A stretch of 64,000 nucleotides of DNA from VAZQ01 sp963821505 (GCA_963821505.1 CAWGEH010000021.1:62001-126000), one strand, 5' to 3'. Counted from the first letter of the stretch, positions 9,758-18,020 are shown. A program made the numbers and translations. The notes: generated by a model not told the origin, from the sequence alone.

Positions 9758-11219
9758 ATGGCGCCAACGCTCGCCGCCCAGGTGTCGCCGGCCATCGAAG
9801 CCGAGGTCTGCGTTCTCGGCGGAGGGCCGGCGGGCTCGGTGACGGCGGGGCGTTTGGCAGAGCTTGGCCACGATACCCTGCTGGTCGACCGCGCGGCCGA
9901 GGAAAACCCGCCGCGCGCCGAGTCGCTCGCGCCTTCCATTCTCCCGATCTTGGATTCCCTCAAGCTCCGCGGCGATGTCGATGCCGCTGTGTTCCAGCGG
10001 GAGAAGCGCGCCCTCGTTCTGTGGGACTCAAGCGCAGTGCAGGAAAAATCTTTTGCGACCGCGCCCTCGCTTCTGGTCGAACGGACGCTGTTCGACAAGC
10101 GCTTGCGCGCCGCGGCGACGCGCGCCGGCGTGCGGCTCCTGGCCCCTGCCCGCGCTCGCGCGCCGCAGCGCCTGGCATCCGGCGGCTGGTCCGTTCCAGT
10201 CACGACGCCCGCTGGAGCCACGGTCGTCACGGCCACGTTCCTCGTCGATGCCCGCGGCAAGCGTCACGCTGGAACGGACAAGCCCGCGCCGCCGACGGCG
10301 GCGATCTCGGCGGCGTGGTTGCCTGGTGATCGATCCCTCGCCGAGACGCGGATCGAAGCCGGGGTCGACGCGTGGCTCTGGGGAAGCCCGTTGCCGAACC
10401 CGGGCTACGCCGCGATGATTTTTCTCGATTCCGAACGCATCGCCGGCTTGAGCGGCGCGCGCCGCGCAGAACTCTATCTGCACCTCCTTTCGCGCTCGAA
10501 ACTGCTTCGCAGCCTCCTGGCTGGCGAAATGATCGGACCGGTCCGCGTGCGCGACGCCACGCGCCGCATCGGCCGAGATTCTGATCGGCAATGATTTCAT
10601 TCGGGTCGGCGAAGCGGCGGTCGCGATCGATCCGCTCTCGTCGCAAGGAATTCAAGAAGCGCTGCTGTCGGCGATCCAGGGCAGCGCCGCGGTTCATACC
10701 ATCCTGACCGCGGGCTGCGATCCCGCTCCCGCGCTCGAGTTCTATCGGGAACGCCGGCAAACCGCGGCGGCGAACAGCCGGTTCGCGGCGGCGCGGTTTT
10801 ATCGCGCGCACCCCGACCGGAGTTCGTTCTGGCTGCGCCGGGCTGCGGGGGCAGAAACTCCAGCCACCGGCGAGGCGCGGCCCGCTCGAACCGGACTCTT
10901 ACCGCCATGCGACCTGCGCATCTCGCCGGCGCTGAAAATCGTTGAAGTGCCCGTCCTGGCGGGCGCGCTGATCCGGCGGGCAAGGGCGCTTGGGCATCCC
11001 GGTCTCGAGCGCCCGATCGCATTTTTCGGCGGCGTCGCGCTCGCACCGCTCGTCGAAGACGCAGCCGGGGCATCGGCGACGGAGCAGATTCTGCTGCGCT
11101 GGAAGCGCCGCGTACCGCCGGAAACGGCGCGGACGATCATCAACTGGATGTGGACGGTCGGCATTCTCGAGCCGCCCGCCGAAGGCTTCCGGGATCGCGC
11201 CGTATCGCCAAACGGATAG
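9758..11219 (+). pseudogene. FAD-dependent oxidoreductase, LodB/QhpG-like, interrupted by a single-base frameshift
   Basis: The first frame (ATG 9758 to a stop at 10592-10594) encodes a Rossmann FAD site CVLGGGPAGSVTAGRLAELG, and the family's LVDRA and ER-TLFD segments. Family similarity then continues in another frame: GNDFIRVGEAAVAIDPLSSQGIQ, the conserved second FAD motif, running to TAG 11217-11219. Removing one base near 10567 (for example the A in CGCATCGGCC) joins the two parts as ATRR-SAEILIGNDF. The complete product would be about 486 residues. LodB and QhpG are flavoproteins needed to hydroxylate a tryptophan while quinone cofactors are built, which fits the neighbours. Four bases separate it from the radical SAM gene, so it belongs to the same operon. 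Whether the shift is real or a sequencing error cannot be decided here. Confidence 0.8.
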
Positions 11220-11345
11220 AGCTGCTGGCGAAAGGCTGCAGACTTTTAGATCGTCGTGTGCCCGGACAAACGCTTGGAGCGAGTCGGGTTTCAGCCTGAA
11301 GCGAGTCCGGGCTGGTTTTGCGGGAGCAGAGGGGTTTCGCTGCGC

Positions 11346-12062
11346 TCAACCGATCCTGCGGGGCGCGTATTGCCGCCCGTCCGCCGTTCTTCGCTGCCCG
11401 TTCGTGTCCACCGCCGTCTTCTCGAAGCGGATCAGCGAAAAATGCCCGAGCGGCGGCATGGGGCGCCGCTCAAGAACGCGTACTCCGCCATGGGATTCGG
11501 CCCAGCGGGCAAGGCGGCCCCAGCGGAATTCCGGCCGCCAGCCGAGCCGGCGCGCCACCGGCGCAAAGCCCCGCTCGAACAGGCGGCGCGGCCCGGCCTC
11601 GGCGCCGAGGTGGTTGACCAGGATGATCTCGCCGCCCGGCTTGGTGACGCGCGCGAACTCGTCGAGCGCCGCTTCGGGATTCGGCACCGTGGTGATGACG
11701 TATTGCGCGACCACCGCGTCGAAGAAAGCATCGGGAAAGCCCAGATGCTGCGCGTCCATCACCGCCAGCGCCTCGACATGGGCGAGCTTGTGCGCGGCGA
11801 CGCGCTCATGCGCCTTGCGCAGCATCGGCTCGGAATAGTCGACGCCGACGATACGGTGCGCGGGAGCATAATCGGTGAGCGAAATCCCGGTGCCGATGCC
11901 GACGTCGAGGATGCGCCCGCCGATGCGCTCGGCCGCCGCGATCGAGGCCTTGCGGCCGGCGTCGAACACCGCACCGAAGACGAGATCGTAGACCGGCGCC
12001 CAGCGCGCATAGGCCTTCGCCACCGTGTTGATGTCGATGTCGTCCGCCATCGCCCCCGTCAC
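11346..12062 (-). CDS. pmtA: Class I SAM-dependent methyltransferase, phosphatidylethanolamine N-methyltransferase-like
   Basis: A 238-residue protein on the minus strand, GTG start at 12062; ATG 12050 is an alternative. AYARWAPVYDLVFG at the N-terminus and ILDVGIGTGISL (SAM motif I) followed by VGVDYSEPML are typical of the alphaproteobacterial PmtA family, which methylates phosphatidylethanolamine to phosphatidylcholine at the inner membrane. KPGGEIILVNH is the post-motif strand. The C-terminal 20 residues (after HFSLIRFEK) look like extension beyond the usual family end. A ubiquinone or other small-molecule methyltransferase is the main alternative. Confidence 0.8.
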   Translation of the reverse strand: MTGAMADDIDINTVAKAYARWAPVYDLVFGAVFDAGRKASIAAAERIGGRILDVGIGTGISLTDYAPAHRIVGVDYSEPMLRKAHERVAAHKLAHVEALAVMDAQHLGFPDAFFDAVVAQYVITTVPNPEAALDEFARVTKPGGEIILVNHLGAEAGPRRLFERGFAPVARRLGWRPEFRWGRLARWAESHGGVRVLERRPMPPLGHFSLIRFEKTAVDTNGQRRTADGRQYAPRRIG

Positions 12063-12196
12063 GTCGACCTGCGTCAGGACCTGTGGCCCGGCTGACGCCT
12101 CGCTTTCAAGAACGCGCTATGGCGAAATCCGGGTTTACTGTCCAGCTTTTTTGCTCGATTGCCTGCGACCGCGCCGCCCTTGCGCAATGTCGGCAG

Positions 12197-13390
12197 TCAC
12201 AGCCGGCTGGCGTCCAGCCCGGCGCGGGCGTCGTGCCCATAGGGCGCTCGCACCGCCGCGACCGCGCTCTGGATGAAGCCCCCGCCGAGCACGCGCGCCT
12301 GGCCCTCGGCCGCATCGTAGAACACGCAGGCTTGCCCGGGCGACACGCCGTCCTCGCCGGCGACCAGATCGACCTCGATGCCCTCGCCTCCCCTGCTCAA
12401 CCATGCGGGCTGCGGGGGCCGCGTGGAACGGACCTTGACGAAGACCTCGTGCCAGCCAGCGCACAGCGCATGATCGATGGTGCCTTCGCCCAGCCAATTG
12501 ACGTCGCGCAGCCGCATCCGGCTGGTGCGCAGCGCTTCGCGCGGCCCGACCACGACGCGGCGCAACGATGCGTCGAGCCGCACCACATAAAGCGGATGGG
12601 AGGCCGCGATGCCGAGCCCGCGCCGCTGGCCGACGGTGAAATGGATGATGCCGGCGTGCCGGCCGAGCACCCGGCCGTCGAGATCGACGATGTCGCCGGG
12701 CTCGGCCGCGCCGGGCTTGAGCCGCTCGATCACCTCGGTATAGCGGCCGGACGGCACGAAACAGATATCCTGGCTGTCGTGCTTGTCGGCGACCGGGAGT
12801 CCGAACCGGCGCGCCAGCTCGCGCGTCTCGGCCTTGGTCTTGTCGCCGAGCGGGAAGCGCAGCGCTGCAAGCTGCTCGCGCGTGGTGGCGAACAGGAAAT
12901 AGCTCTGGTCGCGCTCCTGCTCGCGCGCGCGAAACAGTGCGCGGCCGTTGCCGGCCAACGGCCGGGAGGCCACGTAATGGCCCGTCGCCAGGACCTGGGC
13001 GCCGAGCTCGCGCGCGGTCGTGAGCAGATCGCGAAACTTGATCGACTGGTTGCACTCGACGCAAGGCACCGGCGTCTCGCCCGCCACATAGCTCTCGGCG
13101 AACCGATCGATCACCATCTCCTTGAAGCGGCTCTCGTAGTCGAGCACGTAGTGGGGAATGCCGATCCGCTCCGCCACCGCCCGCGCGTCATAGATGTCCT
13201 GGCCGGCGCAACAGGCGCCCTTGCGATGGGTCGCGGCGCCGTGGTCGTAGAGTTGCAGCGTCACGCCGACGACGTCGTAGCCCTCTGCCTTGAGCAGCGC
13301 CGCCGTGACCGATGAATTGACCCCGCCCGACATGGCCACCACCACGCGGGTGTCCTGCGGCCGGCCTGCGAGATCGAGACTGTTGAGCAT
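12197..13390 (-). CDS. mnmA: tRNA-specific 2-thiouridylase MnmA
   Basis: A 397-residue protein starting at ATG 13390 (MLNSLDL, the usual start in relatives); the frame extends upstream to 13645 without family similarity. It activates U34 of Lys, Glu and Gln tRNAs with ATP for 2-thiolation. Family features: PP-loop SGGVNSS, KGACCAGQDI, the catalytic cysteine in TPVPCVECNQ, the second cysteine in DSQDICFV, GHYV, FTVGQRRGLGI and the C-terminal beta-barrel ending VLGGGFI. Odd point: the PP-loop reads SGGVNSS with N25, where the family motif is SGGVDSS. The gene points the same way as the methyltransferase, 134 bases away. Confidence 0.95.
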   Translation of the reverse strand: MLNSLDLAGRPQDTRVVVAMSGGVNSSVTAALLKAEGYDVVGVTLQLYDHGAATHRKGACCAGQDIYDARAVAERIGIPHYVLDYESRFKEMVIDRFAESYVAGETPVPCVECNQSIKFRDLLTTARELGAQVLATGHYVASRPLAGNGRALFRAREQERDQSYFLFATTREQLAALRFPLGDKTKAETRELARRFGLPVADKHDSQDICFVPSGRYTEVIERLKPGAAEPGDIVDLDGRVLGRHAGIIHFTVGQRRGLGIAASHPLYVVRLDASLRRVVVGPREALRTSRMRLRDVNWLGEGTIDHALCAGWHEVFVKVRSTRPPQPAWLSRGGEGIEVDLVAGEDGVSPGQACVFYDAAEGQARVLGGGFIQSAVAAVRAPYGHDARAGLDASRL

Positions 13391-13936
13391 TGCGGTGGTT
13401 TCCGGCCCTGGCGTCACGCGACCCCCGGAAATCCACGCTGGACCTCCAAGGCTGGGTGTCTCAAGCCGGCCCTTCGCAGCGGAGGGCTTGGGCTTGCGCC
13501 GCTCTATTATAGGCACTCGGGGCCAGGATCGCACGGGCGCCGAACCGGGGGGAGCGAACGACCAACCCCGCGGTTGTACCGGGGGACGGCCGGAAACTCG
13601 CGGGCAGCCGCAAACGACGCGCGGACGCAAGTCAAGCCATTGCATTAAAAGATGTTTTCATGCGGGGCGGCAGGCTCCATGCTCCCCGAGCGCACCACGC
13701 CGGCGCCGGAAGCGCGCCCTTCAAAAGCTCAGGGAGTGCGCGGCGCGGATGTCGTGGACACCGCGACCGGCGCAACTCGGATTGCCGTGGGCGGTGCCAT
13801 TCTTTGCGAAGTCGCTCGATCGCCCGACTGCCTGCCTGAGCCCGGCCTTGGCGTGCGCCGGTAAGGAATTCGAAACGTTTGCGACGCTGGCCGGCCGGCT
13901 GTCGGCGGCAATCCGGCGGTATCGATGTGATGGAAC
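13391..13936. other. Intergenic region upstream of mnmA, no gene recognised
   Basis: About 550 bases with open frames on both strands that carry no recognisable protein similarity and have GC-rich low-information translations. The region contains the divergent promoters of mnmA and the sciP gene. No tRNA cloverleaf was seen. Confidence 0.5.
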
Positions 13937-13951
13937 TTAGGCAAATCTTAA
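13937..13951 (+). promoter_or_regulatory. Candidate CtrA-binding site upstream of sciP
   Basis: The sequence TTAG-GCAAATC-TTAA differs by one base from the CtrA consensus TTAA-N7-TTAA of alphaproteobacteria. It lies 53 bases before the sciP start codon. In Caulobacter, sciP is controlled by CtrA, and SciP in turn inhibits CtrA-activated promoters, so the position is biologically sensible. It is a motif match only. Confidence 0.5.
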
Positions 13952-14003
13952 GTCGCCGCAGTTAGATTCGCCGCAATTGGCAGTCGAGTGCGTGAGTTCA
14001 TTC

Positions 14004-14279
14004 ATGACGGAGCCCCTTCGACCAAGGGCCAAATACGTCATCGGGCCTGACGGCAGCCCGCTGACGATCGCCGATTTGCCAGCACCGGGCACGAAGCGCT
14101 GGGTCATCCGGCGCAAGGCCGAGGTGGTTGCTGCCGTGCGCGGCGGGCTGCTTTCGCTCGAGGAAGCCTGCAGCCGCTATACCCTGACGGTCGAAGAATT
14201 CCTCTCCTGGCAGTATTCCATCGACCAGCATGGCCTCGCCGGCCTGCGCACCACGCGCATCCAACAATATCGCCAGTAA
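14004..14279 (+). CDS. sciP: DUF1153 protein, SciP-like CtrA inhibitor
   Basis: A 91-residue protein; the ATG at 14004 gives the family's usual start MTEPLRPRAKYV, rather than the longer frame from 13977. It is almost textbook DUF1153: VIGPDGSPLTIADLP, TKRWVIRRKAEVVAAVRGG, a helix-turn-helix-like LSLEEACSRYTLTVEEFLSW, and GLAGLRTTRIQQYR at the end. SciP binds DNA and/or CtrA and represses CtrA-dependent transcription in the cell cycle of Caulobacter and its relatives. It is a strong marker of Alphaproteobacteria. A possible CtrA site lies just upstream. Confidence 0.93.
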   Translation: MTEPLRPRAKYVIGPDGSPLTIADLPAPGTKRWVIRRKAEVVAAVRGGLLSLEEACSRYTLTVEEFLSWQYSIDQHGLAGLRTTRIQQYRQ

Positions 14280-14372
14280 GGCCGCGCGCCTGGCCAAAGC
14301 CGCCCGGCACGCCGGCGCCGTCCGGCGCGTCCCGGTCGCTCGTCTACTGCCCGTCACAGCGGAGCAGGCGCT

Positions 14373-14573
14373 TCACCGGTTCACGGCCCAAAAGACCAGG
14401 CTCAACAGCAGGCTCAGCAGCAAGCAGGTCACCAGCGGGAAATAGAACGTGACGTGCTCGCGCTCGATGACGATATCGCCGGGCAGCCGGCCGAGGCCGA
14501 GCCTGCCCAGATACGGCCAGAGCAGGCCGATCACCAGGAGCCCGAGCCCGAGCACGATCAGAAAGCGCGCCAT
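14373..14573 (-). CDS. DUF2905 small membrane protein
   Basis: A 66-residue protein with two transmembrane helices (about residues 4-22 and 44-63) separated by the family signature LGRLPGDIVIEREHVTFYFPL. DUF2905 proteins are short inner-membrane proteins of unknown function. It is convergent with sciP and divergent from the downstream SDR gene, which starts 69 bases away. Confidence 0.88.
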   Translation of the reverse strand: MARFLIVLGLGLLVIGLLWPYLGRLGLGRLPGDIVIEREHVTFYFPLVTCLLLSLLLSLVFWAVNR

Positions 14574-14641
14574 CGCCGTCGATCCATCCGACGTGTTAGC
14601 CTTGCCATCTCGCAGGCAACACGCGTGAAGCGGATTTCACA

Positions 14642-15343
14642 ATGACGGACGTCAAATTCAAGACCGCGCTGATCGTGGGCGCGGGCTCCGGGCTCTCCGC
14701 CGCGCTGGCGCGGGCGCTGGCCAAGGACGGGGTCAAGGTCGCGCTGGCGGCGCGCACGACCGACGACCTCGGGTCGCTAGTGAAGGAAACCGGCGCGCGG
14801 GCATTCGCCTGCGACGCGAGCGATCGAGCGCAGGTCGAAAAACTGTTCAGCGATGTCGAGGCCGCCTTCGGCCCCCCCGACATCGTGATCTACAATGCGA
14901 GCTACCGCACCCGCGGCCCGTTCATCGATCTTGATCCGGCCGAGGTGGAGAAGGCGCTCGCCGTCACCGCCTACGGTGCGTTCCTTGTGGCCCAGCAGGC
15001 GGCGCGGCGGATGCTGCCGAACCAGCACGGCGCCATCCTGCTCACCGGGGCCTCCGCGGGCGTGAAGGGCTATGCGCAGTCGGCGCCGTTCGCCATGGGC
15101 AAGTTCGCGCTGCGCGGCCTCGCCCAGAGCATGGCGCGCGAGCTTTCGCCGCAGGGCATTCACGTCGCTCACGTCGTGATCGACGGCGGCATCAAGAGCG
15201 GGCGCCGTCCGGCATCGCCGGAGGCGCCCGACAGCCTGCTCGATCCCGACGCCATCGCCGGCACCTACATGCATCTCATCCATCAGCCCCGCAGCGCCTG
15301 GGCCTGGGAGATCGAGCTGCGGCCGTGGGTGGAGAAGTTCTAG
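14642..15343 (+). CDS. SDR-family oxidoreductase lacking the catalytic tyrosine
   Basis: A 233-residue short-chain dehydrogenase/reductase. The nucleotide-binding motif is VGAGSGLS near the start, then ACDASDR, IYNASY (for the NNAG strand) and the active-site region LTGASAGVKGY. The catalytic Tyr of YxxxK is replaced: residues 150-154 read FAMGK, with F150 and K154. Similar glucose/ribitol-dehydrogenase-like relatives with this variation exist, so catalysis may be changed or lost. The TAG stop at 15341-15343 lies in the first bases of a repeated element. Confidence 0.85.
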   Translation: MTDVKFKTALIVGAGSGLSAALARALAKDGVKVALAARTTDDLGSLVKETGARAFACDASDRAQVEKLFSDVEAAFGPPDIVIYNASYRTRGPFIDLDPAEVEKALAVTAYGAFLVAQQAARRMLPNQHGAILLTGASAGVKGYAQSAPFAMGKFALRGLAQSMARELSPQGIHVAHVVIDGGIKSGRRPASPEAPDSLLDPDAIAGTYMHLIHQPRSAWAWEIELRPWVEKF

Positions 15344-15446
15344 AGCGCATCCCGATTGGGTCGAATCGTGATGTGCTCTAGATTTTTCGATTTTGCGCAT
15401 GTTCTGTTCGGAAAACCGGTTCCCACTTTTCCGGAACATGCGCTAG
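15341..15446 (+). repeat. 106-bp two-hairpin intergenic repeat, copy 1
   Basis: Nearly identical to 39248-39354 (about three differences). It contains two stem-loops: AGAGCGCATC pairing imperfectly with GATGTGCTCT, and GCGCATGTTC pairing with GAACATGCGC around an AAAACCGGTTCCCACTTTT core. This resembles the small repeats widespread in Bradyrhizobium-like genomes. A degenerate inverted half copy lies near 20815-20880. Confidence 0.85.
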
Positions 15447-15469
15447 CGCTCGTTCCAGTCGTGTTGCAC

Positions 15470-15616
15470 CGTAGGGTGGGCATTGCGCGCTTCCGATTTT
15501 ATCATCCGCACCAGTTGCGCCGGCGCAATGCCGACGCGTTCTGTCCGCATGGGCAAACTCGCGCACAGCAGCGATGCAGGCGCCGTTGTTCAGCAAGCGA
15601 TTTTGCCCACCCTACG
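15470..15616. repeat. 147-bp segment bounded by a 13-bp inverted repeat
   Basis: CGTAGGGTGGGCA at 15470-15482 is exactly complementary to TGCCCACCCTACG at 15604-15616. The enclosed sequence has no gene. It looks like a short non-autonomous (MITE- or REP-like) element between the first repeat and the PanB-like gene. Confidence 0.65.
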
Positions 15617-15649
15617 CTCGCTTGAACCGCAGCCGAGCCAAAGAGGGGG

Positions 15650-16463
15650 ATGATGGAGGCCAAGGTCACGATACCGGCGCTGCTGCAGATGAAGCGCGAG
15701 GGGCGAAAGAGCGTGGGGGTGGTGGCCTGGGACTATCCGATCGCGCGCATCGCCGACCGCGCCGGCGTAGACATCGTCTCGGTCGGAGACTCCGTCGGCG
15801 TCAATCTGTGGGGACACTCCAATCCGCTCGAAGTCACGATGGAAGAGATGCTCGTGGTCTGCAAGGCGGTCCGCCGCGGGGTGACGCGCGCGCTGGTGAG
15901 CTGCGACTTTCCCTTCGGTCCGCTGCAGGAGGGGACCGACAGCGCGGTCAAGGCCGCCATCCGGCTGGTGAAGGAAGGCGGCGCGGACATGGTCAAGCTC
16001 GACGGCGCCGCCGACTTCCCCGACGCGGTGCGCGCGCTCGTGCGCGCGGGCATCCCGGTGTTCGCGCAGTTCGGCATCACCCCGCAGACCGCCTTGCAAT
16101 ACGGTATTCCCTACGGCGCCCAGTCCGCGCCGGGAGCGCAGGCGCCGCCGGAGATGACGGCCAAGCTCGTGCAACAGGCGAAGCTCCTGGAAGACGCCGG
16201 CGCCTCGCTGCTCGACTTCACCAATTCGGGGCCGACGGCTGGCGCCGCCGTCGTGCGCGCCGTCAAGATTCCGGTGATCGGCGGCTTCGGCGGTGGTCCC
16301 TGGCTCGACGGGCGGGTGCGCCTCGCGCACACCGCCATCGGCTACGGCGAGAAGTGGCTCGAACTCCAAGACCGAGACCTATGCCAATGTCGCGAAGGCC
16401 AGCCTCGACGCTTTCACCGCGCTGATCGCGGACGTGCGCGCCGGCCGCCAGATCAAAGGCTGA
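15650..16463 (+). pseudogene. PanB-like ketopantoate hydroxymethyltransferase family protein, frameshifted near its end
   Basis: Start ATG 15650 (or 15653) after an AGAGGGGG Shine-Dalgarno. VSVGDSVGVNLWGHSN and VTMEEMLVVCKAVRRG match the PanB metal- and substrate-binding region, then MVKLDGA and FGITPQTALQYG correspond to VKLEGG and HLGLTPQ. At GEKWLEL the frame changes: dropping one C (16364) gives GEKWLESKTETYANVAKASL to a TGA at 16461-16463, as expected for about 270 residues. In catabolic clusters such enzymes may act as aldolases on branched 2-oxo acids rather than in pantothenate synthesis. The next gene begins six bases later, so they form an operon. The shift may be an artefact. Confidence 0.8.
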
Positions 16464-16469
16464 CCCGAT

Positions 16470-17324
16470 ATGGCGACCGCGATCATCGACGGCATCGCCA
16501 CGCGCTACGAAGTGCTGGGCGCGGGGCCGCCGCTGCTGATGTACGCACCCGGCGGCTTCAACGCCATCGTGGAGACATGGTCGACGCAGGGGGTCTACGC
16601 CAAGATCAAGCTGCTCGATCACCTGCCGAAGAAATACACCTGCGTCCTGTTCGACCGGCGCGAATGCGGCCGCTCGGGCGGTCGGGTCGAGCGCGTGGCC
16701 TGGGCGCATTACGTGGCGCAGGGCAAGGGCTTGCTCGACCATCTCGGGATTGAGCGCGCACACATCATGGGCGGCTGCATGGGCTGCTGCCCGGTCGCGG
16801 CATTCGCCGTCGCCCACCCGCGGGCGACCTTGAGCATGGTGCTCTATTGGCCCGTGGGCGGCGCCAAGTATCGCATCAGCAGTCACCAGCGCTTCGCCGA
16901 GCATCTGGCTTTCGTCCAGCAGCACGGTCTCGAGGCGGTGGTCGCGCTCGTCGCCAAGGACGGCAAGACGTTCGGCGCCGATCCCAGAGGGGGACCGTGG
17001 GCGTCGGTGATCAGGGCCGACCCCGGCTTCGCCGAGTCCTATGCCGAGCAGGACGTCGACACCTACAAGCTCATGGTCGCCGGCATGGCGCGCACGATGT
17101 TCGACCGTGACACCGCGCCGGGGGCCGAGCCCGAGGACATGCTCGCCCTCGACATCCCCGCGCTCATCGTTCCCGGCCGCGACGCCGCGCACGCCACCTC
17201 GGCGGCGCGCTATCTCGAAGAATGCCTGCCGCGCTCGCAATATTGGGACATCCCGGTCGCGGAGCAGACGGAGGCGACGGCGTCGGCGCGGGTGATGGAG
17301 TTTCTCGAAAAAGCGACGATGTAG
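16470..17324 (+). CDS. Alpha/beta-fold hydrolase with a cysteine nucleophile elbow
   Basis: A 284-residue hydrolase. LLMYAPGGFNAIVETW is the oxyanion-hole region and DRRECGRSGGR the following loop. The nucleophile elbow is G101-G-C103-M-G105, so Cys replaces the usual Ser, as in dienelactone hydrolases. LDIPALIVPGRDAAHAT is the strand before the acid/histidine residues, although a clear catalytic His near the C-terminus is not obvious. It follows the PanB-like gene with six bases between. The TAG stop (17322-17324) falls in the left arm of the repeat at 17321-17478. Confidence 0.82.
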   Translation: MATAIIDGIATRYEVLGAGPPLLMYAPGGFNAIVETWSTQGVYAKIKLLDHLPKKYTCVLFDRRECGRSGGRVERVAWAHYVAQGKGLLDHLGIERAHIMGGCMGCCPVAAFAVAHPRATLSMVLYWPVGGAKYRISSHQRFAEHLAFVQQHGLEAVVALVAKDGKTFGADPRGGPWASVIRADPGFAESYAEQDVDTYKLMVAGMARTMFDRDTAPGAEPEDMLALDIPALIVPGRDAAHATSAARYLEECLPRSQYWDIPVAEQTEATASARVMEFLEKATM

Positions 17325-17478
17325 GTTGGGTCAGCGCGGCCCGCCCAGCTGCGATTCGTGCCGTGCCTTTAACCCGCGCGTAACCCAACATCTCCGGGCA
17401 AGCTGTCGGGTTACGCGCGGAATCAAGGACGCGGCAAGATTCCTGGGCTAGCTCCCAGGCCGCGCTGACCCAACCTAC
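17321..17478. repeat. 158-bp element with 20-bp perfect inverted repeat ends
   Basis: Bases 17321-17340 (GTAGGTTGGGTCAGCGCGGC) are exactly complementary to 17459-17478. The interior has a further GGGTTACGCGCGGAATC segment. The element fills the space between two convergent genes and supplies the stop codon of the upstream hydrolase. A related copy lies at 17916-18020. Confidence 0.75.
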
Positions 17479-17481
17479 GCA

Positions 17482-17907
17482 TCACGGGCCAGCCACACCG
17501 ATCGCCGCGAGCGCCGCCTGCGCCACCATCACGTCCTGCTCGATCCTGGCGCCGCCGGCAGCGACGGCACCGATGACGTCGCCCTTGACCGTGATCGGGA
17601 AGCCGCCCGGGACGTTGGTGAAGTCGCCCATGCGGACCGCCATGCTCAGCGCGTTCTCCTCCGGCGCGTAGCCGGTCGGCAGGCGCTGCGAGGCCGCGGT
17701 AATCGCCTTTCGCTGCGTGGTGATGATGGAGAAGTGGCGGGCGCCGTCCATCATCAGGAATGCGATGAGCCGGCAGCTCTGGTCGACCACCGCCAAGCTG
17801 ACCTTGCAGCCGAGCTCGTTCGCCTTGGCGACGCCGGCCGCCAGCATCTTGAGGCTCGCCGCTTCGGTTAGGCGATGGCTCGCAACGAAATCCGCCATAA
17901 TGGGCAT
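17482..17907 (-). CDS. GlcG/HbpS family heme-binding protein (DUF336)
   Basis: A 141-residue protein of the GlcG/HbpS family. The typical features are SLAVVDQSCRLIAFLMMDGA, QRKAITAA, and the glycine-rich end VPGGFPITVKGDVIGAVAAGGAR. Members bind heme or small ligands and occur in many degradation operons (PduO C-terminal, GlcG); the true role is rarely known. It ends the minus-strand operon Rieske oxygenase/dihydroxyphthalate decarboxylase-like/GlcG; the 109-base gap to the preceding gene is filled by a palindromic repeat. Confidence 0.88.
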   Translation of the reverse strand: MPIMADFVASHRLTEAASLKMLAAGVAKANELGCKVSLAVVDQSCRLIAFLMMDGARHFSIITTQRKAITAASQRLPTGYAPEENALSMAVRMGDFTNVPGGFPITVKGDVIGAVAAGGARIEQDVMVAQAALAAIGVAGP

Positions 17908-17915
17908 CCCCCTCC

Positions 17916-18020
17916 GTGGGTCGGGTTAGCGCGGCCCGCGCCTGCTATTCTTGACATGCGGTCGATATTCCGGGATCGAGCCGCGAGCGCGCATGCAGGG
18001 GCCGCGCTGACCCGACTTAC
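17916..18020. repeat. Second inverted-repeat element of the GGTTGGGTCAGCGCGGC family
   Basis: GTGGGTCGGGTTAGCGCGGC at 17916-17935 pairs (17 of 20) with GCCGCGCTGACCCGACTTAC at 18001-18020. It shares its arms with the element at 17321-17478 but has a different, shorter interior. The stop codon of the minus-strand gene ending at 18017 lies in its right arm. Confidence 0.7.

Noticed and set aside
12083..13315. 410-codon plus-strand frame
   Set aside because: Opposite MnmA, which is clearly the real gene.
13652..13940. Possible small genes between mnmA and sciP
   Set aside because: No family pattern, no Shine-Dalgarno and poor composition.
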